NCBI GenBank assembly: GCA_033026295.1
Contig: CM065183.1
Location: 21,491,202 to 21,555,201, forward strand
Direction of reading: 5' to 3'
Length of the DNA: 64,000 nucleotides
From: Channa striata
Lineage: Eukaryota; Chordata; Actinopteri; Anabantiformes; Channidae
Shown here: positions 63,907 to 64,000 of the stretch, piece after piece
How the letters are laid out: every line of letters starts with the position of its first letter
How positions within the stretch are numbered: position 1 is the stretch's first letter
Notes under the pieces: model-generated
Told to the model about the DNA's origin: nothing
The model's database searches: none
The model's input: only the letters and a program-made list of their open reading frames with translations
Program-made: the position numbers and the translations under genes

Positions 63907-64000
63907 GGGAGGGAGGGGTTCTCTGGAAAGGTGACAGGAATGAGCCGACAGAAACGCGCCTCATCTGGGAAAATTTCTCTCTGCGTGTGTGTGTGCGAGT
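62710..64000. other. Region downstream of nubpl
   Basis: No supported gene or RNA was seen. It contains an (AC)15-16 microsatellite (about 63872-63902). Short open frames here lack recognisable domains. Confidence 0.5.

Overview
This window is from a vertebrate nuclear genome, almost certainly a ray-finned (teleost) fish. The genes are split by GT-AG introns, most introns are short, (AC)n/(GT)n microsatellites are frequent, and there are degenerate copies of dispersed teleost repeats and LINE 3' ends. No prokaryotic, viral or CRISPR features were seen. Exon models below were read by eye from splice sites, reading frame and family similarity; intron phases agree at every junction.

Layout, left to right. 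(1) 464-23856, minus: syt16, a synaptotagmin-14/16 type protein with one membrane segment and two C2 domains, seven coding exons and a roughly 12.9 kb first intron. (2) 25877-31246, minus: snapc1, ten coding exons, with a LINE fragment in one intron. (3) 32028-33191, plus: yipf6, only two coding exons, head-to-head with snapc1. (4) 35989-49106, minus: a 19-exon gene I cannot name. It encodes about 1,022 residues: three tandem integrase-type H2C2 zinc-binding units, two of them followed by a THAP DNA-binding domain, then a low-complexity linker and a degenerate D-aminoacyl-tRNA deacylase 2-like domain. This is the most unusual object in the window. (5) 51744-54296, minus: an F-box/leucine-rich-repeat gene, four exons, not assigned to a named family. 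(6) 56392-57297, minus: dtd2, the intact deacylase gene, three exons. (7) 58260-62496, plus: nubpl, eleven exons, head-to-head with dtd2.

The order joins two blocks that lie far apart on human chromosome 14 (SYT16-SNAPC1 at 14q23 and DTD2-NUBPL at 14q12) and adds YIPF6, which is X-linked in humans. The deacylase domain of gene 4 has the same three-exon plan as dtd2, including a 70-nt middle exon with identical phases. This suggests a dtd2 copy was captured by a neighbouring THAP/H2C2 gene. Its two family motifs are altered, so it is more likely a tRNA- or protein-binding module than an active enzyme.

The genes otherwise work in unrelated processes: membrane trafficking (syt16, yipf6), snRNA transcription (snapc1), probable ubiquitin-ligase targeting (F-box gene), translation proofreading (dtd2) and mitochondrial complex I assembly (nubpl). 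Stretches between genes hold microsatellites, a 476-bp palindromic element, a MITE-like element and repeat fragments.
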